Assembly (NCBI GenBank): GCA_905182325.1
Contig: CAJJBD010000041.1
Location: forward strand, 33,215 to 97,214
Reading direction: 5' to 3'
From: an uncultured Planktomarina sp.
GTDB lineage: Bacteria > Pseudomonadota > Alphaproteobacteria > Rhodobacterales > Rhodobacteraceae
Length of the DNA: 64,000 nucleotides
Shown: in pieces, positions 30,642 to 40,400 of the stretch
How positions within the stretch are numbered: the stretch's first letter is position 1
Layout: the number at the start of each line of letters is the position of its first letter
Translations under genes and position numbers: made by a program
Notes under the pieces: model-generated
Databases searched by the model: none
The model's input: only the letters and a program-made list of their open reading frames with translations
What the model was told of the DNA's origin: nothing

Positions 30642-31535
30642 ATGGAAAAGAATCCAGAAATATTATGTATTGGTTCGATGCTCTGGGACATCATTGGCCG
30701 CTCAAGTCTTGAAATGCAGGCAGGCTCAGATGTTCCCGGTCGTATCACAAGATTGCCTGGCGGCGTCGCTATGAATATCGCCATGACATTACGGCGCTTT
30801 GGCTTGCGCCCGGCATTGCTTTCAGTCGTGGGGAATGACCGTGAGGGAAAAGAGCTTATAAATTTTGCCAAAGCTTTTGATTTAGATCTCCGCTACCTGT
30901 ATCATTCGTCTGATTTGCCTACTGACCAGTACATGGCAGTCGAGGGCAGCAATGGAGTCATTGCAGCTGTAGCCGATGCCCATTCCTTGGAAGCAGCTGG
31001 AGATAAAATTCTAGAGCCGTTAAGTAATGGAAAGTTGGGGACGCTTGCAAAACCGTTTAGTGGATTAATTGCCTTAGATGGAAACCTTACAGCTGAATTA
31101 ATTGTTGAAATTTCTGCATCAGCTTTATTCGCATTTTCAGATTTGCGAGTCGCTCCAGCATCGCCCGGCAAGGTAGAACGCCTGCTGCCACTGCTAAAAC
31201 ATAAGGGCGCAACCTTTTACGTAAACGTTAGAGAAGCTGAACTCTTATGCCAAACAGAGTTTTTGAGCGCAGAAGCCGCATCATGCGGTTTGGTTGAACG
31301 TGGCGCACATCGGGCAGTTGTTACTAATGGACCACAAGAAGCCGTGTTGGCGGATATTGACCACTGCGTTAAGGCAATGCCACCGGCAGTAGTTGTGGCT
31401 CGGCTAACGGGCGCTGGTGATACATTCATGGCGGCCCATATTGCCGCAGAACTTAGTGGGCTAAAAGGCAAAAGCTCATTGCAATCAGCCTTAAAAGCCT
31501 CATCAAATTATGTGGCAGGAAAGTTGGAGAACTAA
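30642..31535 (+). CDS. psuK: pseudouridine kinase (PfkB family)
   Basis: Ribokinase-fold sugar kinase predicted to phosphorylate pseudouridine at the 5' position. Typical PfkB blocks are an N-terminal ILCIGSMLWDIIGRS, the LPGGVAMNIAMTLRRFG segment and the C-terminal anion-hole motif TGAGDTFMAAH (about residue 254). Length is 297 residues. The substrate assignment rests on the adjacent psuG, 2 nt downstream. It is divergent from rpsB across 209 nt. Confidence 0.9.
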   Translation: MEKNPEILCIGSMLWDIIGRSSLEMQAGSDVPGRITRLPGGVAMNIAMTLRRFGLRPALLSVVGNDREGKELINFAKAFDLDLRYLYHSSDLPTDQYMAVEGSNGVIAAVADAHSLEAAGDKILEPLSNGKLGTLAKPFSGLIALDGNLTAELIVEISASALFAFSDLRVAPASPGKVERLLPLLKHKGATFYVNVREAELLCQTEFLSAEAASCGLVERGAHRAVVTNGPQEAVLADIDHCVKAMPPAVVVARLTGAGDTFMAAHIAAELSGLKGKSSLQSALKASSNYVAGKLEN

Positions 31536-31537
31536 TA

Positions 31538-32458
31538 ATGGAAATCTTCTATAATTCTGAAGTTGATGAGGCGCGAACCAAGACGGGTGGCTACAATCAA
31601 CCAATTGTTGCTTTAGAAAGTACCATCATTACCCATGGCATGCCATATCCACAAAATGTTCAGGTTGCACGAGAAGTTGAAGAAATTGTAAGGCAAAATG
31701 GAGCTATTCCAGCAACAATTGCCGTTTTAGACGGCTCCATACATGTTGGACTTGAAGATCTTGAACTCGAGAAATTAGCTCAAACCAAAGACGTGGCAAA
31801 AATTTCACGTGCAGACATTGCATTCACAGTCGCCCAGGGGCTGACAGGAGCTACAACAGTTGCCGCCACTATGATTGTAGCCAAATCTGTTGGAATCCAA
31901 GTTTTTGCTACAGGCGGCATTGGAGGGGTCCATCGGGGAGCTGAGCTGAACTTTGACATCTCCGCTGACTTACGCGAACTAGCCATAACTGAGGTAACAG
32001 TAGTCGCCGCTGGGCCAAAAGCTATTTTGGACATTCCTAAAACAATGGAAGTTTTAGAAACCTACGGGGTCCCGGTGATTGTTTATGGGCAAGATTCAAT
32101 ACCTGCTTTTTGGTCTTCAACAAGTGAGACCCCTGCCCCATTAACCACTAATGATGTTTCTGAAATAGTAAAAAGTATGTTGGCTCGTAAGGCACTAGGT
32201 TTAGGTGGCGGACAATTAATAGCAAACCCTGTGCCCTTAGCCGACCAGATACCCGCAGCCATAATAAGTCCCATGATAGAGCAAGCCTTAGTGGAGGCCA
32301 CAAAACAATCGATTAATGGTAAAGCAGTAACTCCTTTTCTTCTGAAGCGAATTTTTGAACTCACAGAAGGCAAGTCTTTGACAACTAACATTGCACTAGT
32401 AAAAAATAATGCGCGACTCGCGACAGAAATTTCTAGAGCTTTTTTTATTCATAACTAA
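31538..32458 (+). CDS. psuG: pseudouridine-5'-phosphate glycosidase
   Basis: Splits pseudouridine 5'-phosphate into uracil and ribose 5-phosphate, reversing C-glycoside formation and allowing salvage of modified-RNA breakdown products. Diagnostic segments are VALESTIITHGMPYPQN, the lysine-containing KISRADIAF and ATGGIGGVHRGAE. Length is 306 residues, normal. It forms an operon with psuK. Confidence 0.96.
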   Translation: MEIFYNSEVDEARTKTGGYNQPIVALESTIITHGMPYPQNVQVAREVEEIVRQNGAIPATIAVLDGSIHVGLEDLELEKLAQTKDVAKISRADIAFTVAQGLTGATTVAATMIVAKSVGIQVFATGGIGGVHRGAELNFDISADLRELAITEVTVVAAGPKAILDIPKTMEVLETYGVPVIVYGQDSIPAFWSSTSETPAPLTTNDVSEIVKSMLARKALGLGGGQLIANPVPLADQIPAAIISPMIEQALVEATKQSINGKAVTPFLLKRIFELTEGKSLTTNIALVKNNARLATEISRAFFIHN

Positions 32459-32538
32459 TCTTTATTTTAATTTCTTAATTCTTGTAACATTGCAAAGCTC
32501 TAGCTACATCATAGACATAATTCAGGCAGAGATAACTT

Positions 32539-33225
32539 ATGAGCAAACCTCATGGAAATATAAGGAGGCGACCAAGTTGGGTAGCTTCATTGCGGTCAAA
32601 CTTTCTGACTGGCCTTATTATCATAGCACCAATCTCTCTTACCGCTTGGCTAATGTGGTCCGTTGTTGGATGGATAGACTCTCGCGTTTGGTCTATTATC
32701 CCCGATACTTATCAACCCCACCGTTACGTCCAAACGTTATATAACATTCAACTGAATGACCAAGTTGATATCCGGGGCGTCGGGCTGGTTGTCTTTTTAG
32801 TATTTACCCTGTTTGTCGGATGGTTGGGAAAAGGCCTGGTTGGCCGATCATTAATTCGCTTTGGGGAAGGCTTAGTCGAGCGCATGCCCGTCGTAAGGAC
32901 TGTTTATGGCGGTGTAAAACAGATAGCAGAGACTGTCTTTAACCAAGCGAATAATAGCTTTGATAAAGCTTGTTTGATTGAATACCCACGCAAAGGTATC
33001 TGGACTATCGGTTTTATTGCAACTAGGGCACGCGGAGAGATTGAAAATTATGCTCCCAAAGATGACCATTTGATATCTGTCTTTGTTCCAACCACCCCTA
33101 ACCCCACTTCTGGTTTCATGCTTTTTTTACCATCAAAGGATATTAATGAATTAGATATGTCCGTTGAAGAAGCTGCAAAATTAGTCATTTCAGCTGGGTT
33201 GGTTTATCCCGACAAAAAAGAGTAG
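32539..33225 (+). CDS. DUF502 family membrane protein
   Basis: 228-residue membrane protein with two hydrophobic segments (about residues 20-45 and 75-98) and a soluble C-terminal half. The RSNFLTGLIIIAPISLTAWLMW start and the MPVVRTVYGGVKQIAETVF block define DUF502. Function is unknown. It starts 80 nt after psuG and the LysE-type exporter gene starts 8 nt after its stop, so it may be co-transcribed with the latter. Confidence 0.88.
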   Translation: MSKPHGNIRRRPSWVASLRSNFLTGLIIIAPISLTAWLMWSVVGWIDSRVWSIIPDTYQPHRYVQTLYNIQLNDQVDIRGVGLVVFLVFTLFVGWLGKGLVGRSLIRFGEGLVERMPVVRTVYGGVKQIAETVFNQANNSFDKACLIEYPRKGIWTIGFIATRARGEIENYAPKDDHLISVFVPTTPNPTSGFMLFLPSKDINELDMSVEEAAKLVISAGLVYPDKKE

Positions 33226-33233
33226 CGTTTCTA

Positions 33234-33839
33234 TTGCTTGCGGCGTTTATAACTGGTTTCGTTACACTGCTTACTTTGATCTTGGCCGTGGGTGCACAAA
33301 ACGTATTCATTCTGCGGCAGGGATTATTACGTAGTCATGTTTTTTCAGTTTGCCTTTTCGCAGCCATAGCAGACGCGATACTAATATGGACAGGAGTAAT
33401 TAGTTTTAGCGCTATTTCACAGATAGTTCCTGAAATATCCAAATTTATGACTTGGGCTGGCGCTGCTTTCCTTATCAGTTATGGCATAATACGTTTTATA
33501 ACTGCTTATAAAGGTATTTATGACATAAGATTTGGTGATGACAGTTCAACGCTAAGTAAATCTTTATTAGCACTTGCAGGTTTTACTTTTCTTAATCCAC
33601 ACGTTTATTTGGATACATTAGGCCTCATTGGTGCTGTTTCAGTTCAGTATGACGATGCTTTATCGAAGTATGCTTTTGCAACTGGTGCAAGTTTAGGTTC
33701 GTTAATATTTTTCTTCATACTTGGTTATGGTGCCCGTATTTTGTCGCCTTTAATGAGTTCAACTGTAGCCTGGCAAATACTGGATATAGTGATTGGCATA
33801 ACTATGCTGGCAATCGCAGCATCATTACTGTCAAATTAA
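33234..33839 (+). CDS. LysE/ArgO-family amino acid exporter
   Basis: 201-residue inner-membrane protein with about six hydrophobic segments. The N-terminal LILAVGAQNVFILRQGLLR and the mid-protein TFLNPHVYLDTLGLIGAVS are the LysE/ArgO signatures, so export of basic amino acids is likely. The start appears to be TTG at 33234 since no ATG or GTG lies nearby in frame and family homology begins here. Its stop codon lies in the A-run that is the U-tract of a minus-strand terminator. Confidence 0.9.
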   Translation: MLAAFITGFVTLLTLILAVGAQNVFILRQGLLRSHVFSVCLFAAIADAILIWTGVISFSAISQIVPEISKFMTWAGAAFLISYGIIRFITAYKGIYDIRFGDDSSTLSKSLLALAGFTFLNPHVYLDTLGLIGAVSVQYDDALSKYAFATGASLGSLIFFFILGYGARILSPLMSSTVAWQILDIVIGITMLAIAASLLSN

Positions 33840-33866
33840 AAAAAAACGCCAGCACAAGGCTGGCGT
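33838..33866 (-). terminator. strong rho-independent terminator on the minus strand
   Basis: ACGCCAGC-N5-GCTGGCGT is a perfect 8-bp GC-rich stem followed on the minus strand by nine T. On the plus strand the hairpin has no U-tract after it, so it works only for minus-strand transcription. Confidence 0.85.
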
Positions 33867-33914
33867 CAAGTTATTGAGGCAGGTTTCTATACAGGCAGAA
33901 ACCTATCGAGCAGT
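33838..33914 (-). ncRNA. candidate small RNA antisense to the 3' side of the lysE-like gene
   Basis: A transcript of about 75 nt is predicted on the minus strand. Its parts are a promoter at 33921-33949, a first stem AGGTTTCT/AGAAACCT with an 8-nt loop, a single-stranded stretch of about 14 nt, then a terminator hairpin ACGCCAGC/GCTGGCGT followed by nine U. There is no minus-strand protein gene that this terminator could serve. Promoter, two stems and terminator at this spacing are the standard layout of a bacterial sRNA. I do not recognise a known family. The alternative is that the hairpin merely protects the end of the lysE-like message. Confidence 0.5.
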
Positions 33915-33920
33915 AGAGCT

Positions 33921-33949
33921 ACTATAATCAATCTAGGTGACTACTCCAA
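33921..33949 (-). promoter_or_regulatory. putative promoter of the candidate sRNA
   Basis: On the minus strand TTGGAG and TATAGT are separated by exactly 17 nt. The -10 matches consensus at five of six positions, the -35 only at three. The predicted start is the A at about 33914. Confidence 0.4.
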
Positions 33950-34023
33950 GCTAAAAATTTGAAAAACTAACTTATAGGGTGTAATGTGACACCAACAGAA
34001 ATTTTTAAGGGATGATATAGCGT

Positions 34024-35844
34024 ATGGCTTATGAAGCAGGGCTTTTAAAATCATTATTAGCAGGTTTATTTATAAGCTTTATACTAAACACTGGAACTGC
34101 TTTTGCCGAACCCAAACATGGCATAGCTATGTATGGTGAGCCAGCCCTACCACATGATTTTGTGTCTCTACCATATGCAAACGCTAATGCTCCCAAAGGT
34201 GGTTCGATCATTTCTGCTGAGGGTGGAACCTTCACTTCTCTCAACCCCCATGTACGAAAAGGCAATGTCCCATGGCAGCTAAGGTTTCTTGCATATGAAA
34301 GTCTAATGGGGCGGTCTTATGACGAGCCTTTCTCTTTATATGGACTTTTAGCCGAATCAATTGAAACAGATGATTCTCGTAGATGGGTCGAATTCACATT
34401 AAATCCAAAGGCAAAATTTTCGGACGGAACACCTGTCACAGTTGAGGACATAATTTGGTCGTATGAAACTCTCGGTACCATTGGTCACCCGCGCTATCAT
34501 GGATTATGGAAAAAAATTGAAACTATCGAAAAAATATCAATCAACAAAGTAAAATTTACCTTTAATTCCGAAGATAGAGAGCTTGTTTTATTAGTAGGGC
34601 TTCGTCCAATACTAAAAAAATCTCAGTGGGATGGGAAAGACTTTGTTAATTCCGGTCTAAACGAAGTACCAATTTCAACTGCACCATATGTTATCACAGA
34701 TTTCGATCCTGGGAATTTTGTAAAACTAACACGCAACCCTAGCTATTGGGGAGCCAAGATTCCATTCAGGCAAGGAACTAATAACTTTGATAAAATCCGG
34801 TTAGATTTCTACGCTGACGGGTCTGTCCAATTTGAAGCTTTTAAAGCGGGTGAGTCTTCATCATTTCGCGAATTAAATGCAGAACGTTGGGAAAATTCTT
34901 ATGATTTTAAATCAGTGGAAGATGGAAGTGTTGTTAAGTCTATAATTCCACATCAAAGGCCAAGCGGAATTACAGGCTTCGTTATGAACACCCGACTTCC
35001 AAAATTTGCAGACTGGAGAGTACGCGAAGCGCTAATTGCTGCCTTTAATTTTGAGTTTATAAACCAGAGTAACACTGGTGGGCGCCAGAAGCGGATCCAG
35101 TCATATTTTTCTAACTCTGTGTTGTCAAAAAAACCTGGGCCAGCAACAGGTGTGGTAAGAACTTTTTTACAGCCCCATGCCGCAAACCTATTACCAGGAA
35201 CGATGGAAGGTTACACGCTGCCAGTATCAGATGGTACTGTTAGAAATAGAAAAAATATCAAAATAGCAGATGAGCTATTAAACAAAGCTGGTTGGAGGGT
35301 GATCAATGGTTTGCGCAAAAACTCAGCGGGAAAGCCCTTTGAGATTGTAACATTACTTAAACAGGGCGATACAGAAAGCCAATCTATGATGGCCGTATAT
35401 CAGCAAGCTTTAGAGCGTTTAGGCATTAAGTTGACTACTGAAACTTTAGATTCAGCCCAATATAAAGAGCGTACTCAAATTTATGATTATGATGTGGCCT
35501 ATTATCGTCGCGGCTTGTCTTTAAGCCCTGGCAATGAGCAGATGTTATATTGGGGCTCAGAGGGAATTGACAAGCCTGGAACGCGCAACTGGATGGGAAT
35601 GAACTCTCCAGCTGCTGAAGATATGATCTCAAGGCTTGTCAGCTCAAAAAGCCATGATCATTTCCTAGCTGCTGCTCAGGCATTAGATAGAATTTTAACA
35701 GCTGGACGCTACGTCATCCCGATACACACTAATACGGTTAGTCGACTTGCACACATTAAGGAAATTAAATTTCCAGAACGACTACCAATGTATGGTGACT
35801 GGATTGGGTTTCTACCTGATGTGTGGTGGTATGAAGCACAATAA
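34024..35844 (+). CDS. extracellular solute-binding protein, family 5 (YejA-like)
   Basis: Periplasmic peptide-type binding protein, 606 residues. A signal peptide spans about residues 1-28 (cleavage near AFA-EP). The GIAMYGEPALPHDFVSLPYANANAPKGG start and SLNPHVRKG segment are typical of the YejA/microcin C branch, and a family 5 core (WVEFTLNPKAKFSDGTPVTVEDI) follows. The YejBEF permease and ATPase genes that normally accompany it are not adjacent here, so it either borrows another transporter or stands apart from it. Downstream is a 195-nt convergent spacer containing a 14-bp palindrome. Confidence 0.9.
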   Translation: MAYEAGLLKSLLAGLFISFILNTGTAFAEPKHGIAMYGEPALPHDFVSLPYANANAPKGGSIISAEGGTFTSLNPHVRKGNVPWQLRFLAYESLMGRSYDEPFSLYGLLAESIETDDSRRWVEFTLNPKAKFSDGTPVTVEDIIWSYETLGTIGHPRYHGLWKKIETIEKISINKVKFTFNSEDRELVLLVGLRPILKKSQWDGKDFVNSGLNEVPISTAPYVITDFDPGNFVKLTRNPSYWGAKIPFRQGTNNFDKIRLDFYADGSVQFEAFKAGESSSFRELNAERWENSYDFKSVEDGSVVKSIIPHQRPSGITGFVMNTRLPKFADWRVREALIAAFNFEFINQSNTGGRQKRIQSYFSNSVLSKKPGPATGVVRTFLQPHAANLLPGTMEGYTLPVSDGTVRNRKNIKIADELLNKAGWRVINGLRKNSAGKPFEIVTLLKQGDTESQSMMAVYQQALERLGIKLTTETLDSAQYKERTQIYDYDVAYYRRGLSLSPGNEQMLYWGSEGIDKPGTRNWMGMNSPAAEDMISRLVSSKSHDHFLAAAQALDRILTAGRYVIPIHTNTVSRLAHIKEIKFPERLPMYGDWIGFLPDVWWYEAQ

Positions 35845-35984
35845 TAAATCTGCAAAAAGCGTGAGATTTATATTACAACATAACTCAGTTCGTAAATTCT
35901 GCTAAGTATTTTTCGAGGCTCAAACGACATCTTTTTCGCCATTACTGTATTTCAGCCGCCAATGTTTATATTAATGCAAATCAA

Positions 35985-35998
35985 TGAAATTAATTTCA
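35985..35998. repeat. 14-bp perfect palindrome
   Basis: TGAAATTAATTTCA is its own reverse complement. It lies between two convergent genes, not in a promoter region, and is all AT except the G/C at each end. It could be a protein-binding site or chance in AT-rich DNA. Confidence 0.3.
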
Positions 35999-36039
35999 AT
36001 GCTTCTAATTGTTTATTATATTTATAAAAAAACAATGAT

Positions 36040-36663
36040 TTAAATTAAGGAAGTAATCCAAAGAATGGTTGCATCATCCTGACTTATGCTCACTAGGTTG
36101 TGACCCATGGATGCATCATAATAAGCGCTATCACCACGGCGCATTTCGATTGGTTCGTAAAACTCTGTAATTAGGCTAACAACTCCAGTTAAAATGTATA
36201 AAAATTCTTCTCCATCATGTCTGACCCATCCGTCAAACTCATCCATTGATCTTGCACGAACTGTAGCACGGTACGGAAGCATCCGTTTTTTTGAGAGCGT
36301 GTTTGCAAGTAGTTCGTGTTCATAAGTAACCGTCACATGACTTTGACCTTCACCTGATTTTGTAAATGACAATCTACCGTTAATTTGATTTTTAACTGGC
36401 TGTGTGAACAACTGAGGGATGGAAATTTCTAATCCTACGGCAAGTTTTTTGAGTGCATCATACGTAGGTGACATTTGGCCATTCTCTATTTTAGACAGTG
36501 TACTCCTTGCCAATCCAGCTTGGCTTGCGGCCTGCTCTAAAGTCCAACTGCGGGCCTTGCGCAATTCGCGAACCCGCAGACCAAGGTCTAATGGAAGAAC
36601 GTTTTCTATCTCGCCGTTTTTGCGCGCTATTTGCACAATTGACGTCTGGTTATTTTTATCCAT
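36040..36663 (-). CDS. XRE-family regulator with C-terminal cupin domain
   Basis: 207-residue regulator. An XRE helix-turn-helix spans about residues 26-80 (LRVRELRKARSWTLEQAASQAGLARSTLSKIENG) and a cupin sensor domain about 100-205 (DGWVRHDGEEFLYILTGVVSL, MGHNLVSIS). Members of this group usually sense small metabolites such as polyamines or amino acids and act locally. It is divergent from the DsbA-like gene across about 137 nt, so that gene or itself could be a target. Confidence 0.9.
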   Translation of the reverse strand: MDKNNQTSIVQIARKNGEIENVLPLDLGLRVRELRKARSWTLEQAASQAGLARSTLSKIENGQMSPTYDALKKLAVGLEISIPQLFTQPVKNQINGRLSFTKSGEGQSHVTVTYEHELLANTLSKKRMLPYRATVRARSMDEFDGWVRHDGEEFLYILTGVVSLITEFYEPIEMRRGDSAYYDASMGHNLVSISQDDATILWITSLI

Positions 36664-36800
36664 ACAAATCCAATAGACCGCTGTTAAGTCGCTTGCAACT
36701 TAAGGCCTATAGACAATTTTTTTATTATCTATCATTTTGAGAGCTTAAGGCGCATCGGAAATTGTTCGGCTAGCATTGCCCAGTATTGGAAATTATCATT

Positions 36801-37439
36801 ATGATTAAGCTAGATATCATGTCAGATCCCATCTGCCCGTGGTGTTACATTGGAAAAACTCAACTTGACCGCGCCTTAAAAGAAAACAAAAATCATCCAT
36901 TCAAAATTGAATGGCATCCATTTCAATTAAACCCTGACATGCCTAGCGTTGGAATGGACAGGCGTGACTATCTCGAACGTAAATTTGGTGGCAAAAAGCA
37001 AGCAGTCCAGTTTTACTCGAACATAGAACAAAAAGCACAGGAATTAGATTTGCCCATTAACTTTTCGGGTATGAAGCGCACCCCAAATACCGTTAATGCT
37101 CATCGCTTGATTTACTGGGCTGGTTTAGAGGATAAACAACAAAAAATAATAGATGAACTTTTTGACGCATACTTTTGCAAAGCCATCGATATTGGAGATC
37201 ATGATGTACTTTGCGATATTGCTAAAAAAGCTGGGTTAGATCAAGAAATAGTCAGTCAATTGTTGGTCAGTGATTCCGACATAAAGCTAATTAGCGAAAG
37301 AGATACACATAGCCGGAAAATGGGGGTTACAGCTGTACCCACATTTATTATTGCAAACAAGCATGTGGTCCCAGGGTCTCAAACTCCAGAAGTTTGGGCC
37401 ACAATTATTATTGAATTACTGGGTCAATTACGCAGCTAG
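36801..37439 (+). CDS. DsbA family oxidoreductase (FrnE-like)
   Basis: Thioredoxin-fold protein of the 2-hydroxychromene isomerase/FrnE group, about 212 residues. The redox motif CPWC is at residues 12-15, and the cis-proline region is GVTAVPTFIIANK. No signal peptide is present, so it acts in the cytoplasm. The track start at 36786 is a TTG; the ATG at 36801 begins the conserved MIKLDIMSDPICPWCYIG. It is convergent with mfd, overlapping its stop by 4 nt. Confidence 0.9.
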   Translation: MIKLDIMSDPICPWCYIGKTQLDRALKENKNHPFKIEWHPFQLNPDMPSVGMDRRDYLERKFGGKKQAVQFYSNIEQKAQELDLPINFSGMKRTPNTVNAHRLIYWAGLEDKQQKIIDELFDAYFCKAIDIGDHDVLCDIAKKAGLDQEIVSQLLVSDSDIKLISERDTHSRKMGVTAVPTFIIANKHVVPGSQTPEVWATIIIELLGQLRS

Positions 37440-40400
37440 CCTTTACGCCTCACTTCTTGAGCCACAAGTGAAGCTAAATCTTTAGCGATAGTAAACGCAC
37501 CTTTGATCTTGTCAGCTGTAAGGGTCCAATCACGGCGTACAACCAGCTTATTTTCTCGAATTTTTGCTAACCCGCGCTGATCCTCCAAGAAAGCGACTAA
37601 GCCACCCGGAGATTTAAATTTATCGTTGTGAAATTGTATAGTTGCACCCTTGGGTCCACCATCCAACTTTGCGATCCCTGCTTTACGGCACATTGCTTTT
37701 ATTCGAACTATTAGTAACAGGGTATTGATTTCTTTGGGCAAGGGTCCAAAACGATCTATTAACTCTGCGGCGAAGCCCTCTAGCTCTACTTTTGTCGCAA
37801 AGCTTGAGAGCCTACGGTATAGTCCAAGCCGAACATCTAAATCAGGAACATAAACTTCAGGAATTAACACAGACACACCTAAATTGATCTGGGGCGCCCA
37901 TTGATCGTTTTCGTAGCTAGCCTCCGTTTCTCCAGATTTTATTCTAGCTATCGCATCTTCAAGCATTTGTTGGTATAATTCATAGCCTACATCACGTATG
38001 CGCCCTGATTGCTCCTCTCCCAACAAATTACCTGCACCTCGAATATCCAAATCCTGGCTGGCCAGCGTGAACCCCGCACCGAGTGAGTCTAGTGATCCTA
38101 AAACACGGAGACGTTTTTCAGCTACAGGCGTTAACTTACTACGGGGCTTTGTAGTTAGAAAGGCAAAAGCGCGGGTTTTAGAACGCCCTACCCTGCCTCG
38201 GATCTGATAAAGTTGGGACAGGCCAAACATATCAGCTCGGTGAATGATCATTGTATTAGCTGTTGGAATATCTAGCCCAGACTCAACAATAGTTGTTGCT
38301 AGCAGGACATCATATTTTCCATCATAAAAAGCATTCATTTTATCATCGAGAGCACCCGCAGCCATCTGTCCATGCGCAACAACAAAGCTGACTTCTGGTA
38401 CATGGTCTTTTAAAAAGCTTTCTATATCTGGAATGTCTTTTATTCGCGGAACTACAAAGAAACTCTGCCCCCCCCTGTAATGCTCTCGTAGCAATGCCTC
38501 TCGTAATGTAATAGTATCAAACTCACTCACATAAGTTCGGATTGCCAGACGATCTATTGGTGGTGTTCCAATGATTGAAAGATCGCGAACTCCAGTAAGT
38601 GATAACTGGAGCGTCCTTGGTATCGGTGTGGCAGTCAGGGTTAGAACATGAATGTCAGACCGCATTTCCTTTAGACGCTCTTTATGCCCAACACCAAAAC
38701 GCTGTTCCTCATCAACGACTAAAAGGCCAAGATTTTTAAATCTGACTTGGTCTGACAAAACCGCATGCGTTCCAATAACAATATCAACGGTACCCTTTGA
38801 TAGGCCATCCCGAGTTAAATTTGCCTCTTTACTACTTACAAATTTAGACAACTGTTTAATTTCTATTGGGAACCCTCTAAATCTCTCCACAAAACTTTTA
38901 ACATGTTGGCGGGCTAATAAGGTTGTTGGAGCTATAACAGCAACCTGAACCCCTGAAAGGGCCGCAACGAAAGCCGCCCTCATGGCGACCTCAGTTTTTC
39001 CAAAACCAACGTCCCCACAGATCAAGCGATCCATTGGCAAGCCCGCGCCAAGGTCGTCTATGACATCAGAGATGGCAGTAAGTTGGTCATCTGTTTCCTG
39101 GTATGGAAAACGCGCACAAAATGCATCCCACATGCCAACTGTGGGTTCAAATATGGGCGCTTTTCGCAGCGCACGCTCTGCAGCTACACGAATTAACTTT
39201 TCAGCCACTTCCCGAATGCGTTCTTTTAATTTTCCCTTTTTAGCCTGCCAAGCTCCACCCCCCAAGCGATCAAGAAAACCCTCTTCATGTCCATATCGTG
39301 ATAATAATTCAATATTTTCAACTGGTAAAAATAACTTTGATCTTTCCGCATACTCTAATCTTAAACATTCATGATCAGCGCCAGCGGCGCTGATAATTTC
39401 AAGCCCCTGAAACCGTCCAACTCCATGGTCTACATGGACTACAAGGTCGCCAAGACTTAAACTTTGACTTTCTGTAAGAAAATTATCTGCACGTTTACTT
39501 TTCTTGTGAGATCGAACGAGCCTATCACCCAGAATATCCTGCTCTGATATTACCAGTAAATTATCTGTTTCAAATCCGTGCTCCAAAGGGGATACAGTGA
39601 GGTAGAGCCCCGTCCCCTTCAAACCATAAATATCATCGATATCAATTAAATTTACATGCCCTTCATCTTTCAAAAGACCCGCCAAGCGTTCCCGCGATCC
39701 ACTTGAATATGAGGTTATAATTACTTGTTTATGAGTGATTTTTTTATTTATGTAATCTGATAGCGCTTTAAAAAGACTAATGTCTTCTCTCTGTCTTTCG
39801 GGAGCAAAGTCTCGTCCAATCCTGGCTCCAGCATCAAGTGTGTTAATTCCTGTTGGTTGCGGAAGTACACACAGCGATACAACTCGCCGACTGTTTGTTG
39901 CTTTTTGCCAATAATTATCGTCTAAATATAGCAACTCTGGCGGTGTAGGTTTGTAGATTGAATCTAATTTTACCTTCTGCTGGAGCGCCACTTTTCGCGC
40001 CTCATATTGATCGGCAATCATATCCCATCTAGACAGGCGCGCAGCGTCAAATTGATCATCTAAAACAACAGTTGAGTTAGGCAAGTAGTCAAATAAAGTT
40101 TCTAATTCAGTATAAAAAAAAGGTAACCAATGCTCTACCCCCTGCTGTTTTTTTCCAGCCGATACTGCCTCGTATAACGGGTCATTTGTTCCGGCAGCCC
40201 CGAATTCATGTCTATAACTTTGGCGAAACTGTTTGATTGACGCCTCATCCAAAATTAACTCCGAGACAGGCGATAATGTAATTTCAGTTAACGAACCAGT
40301 CGTACGCTGGGATGCAGGATTAAATTTGCGAATGCCGTCAAGAGTATCTCCAAAAAAATCAAGTCGCAGTGGCTCATCGTGACCAGGCGGAAAAATATCA

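Noticed and set aside
32409-32744. 111-aa plus-strand ORF bridging psuG and the DUF502 gene
   Set aside because: Overlaps both real genes in another frame with no family similarity.
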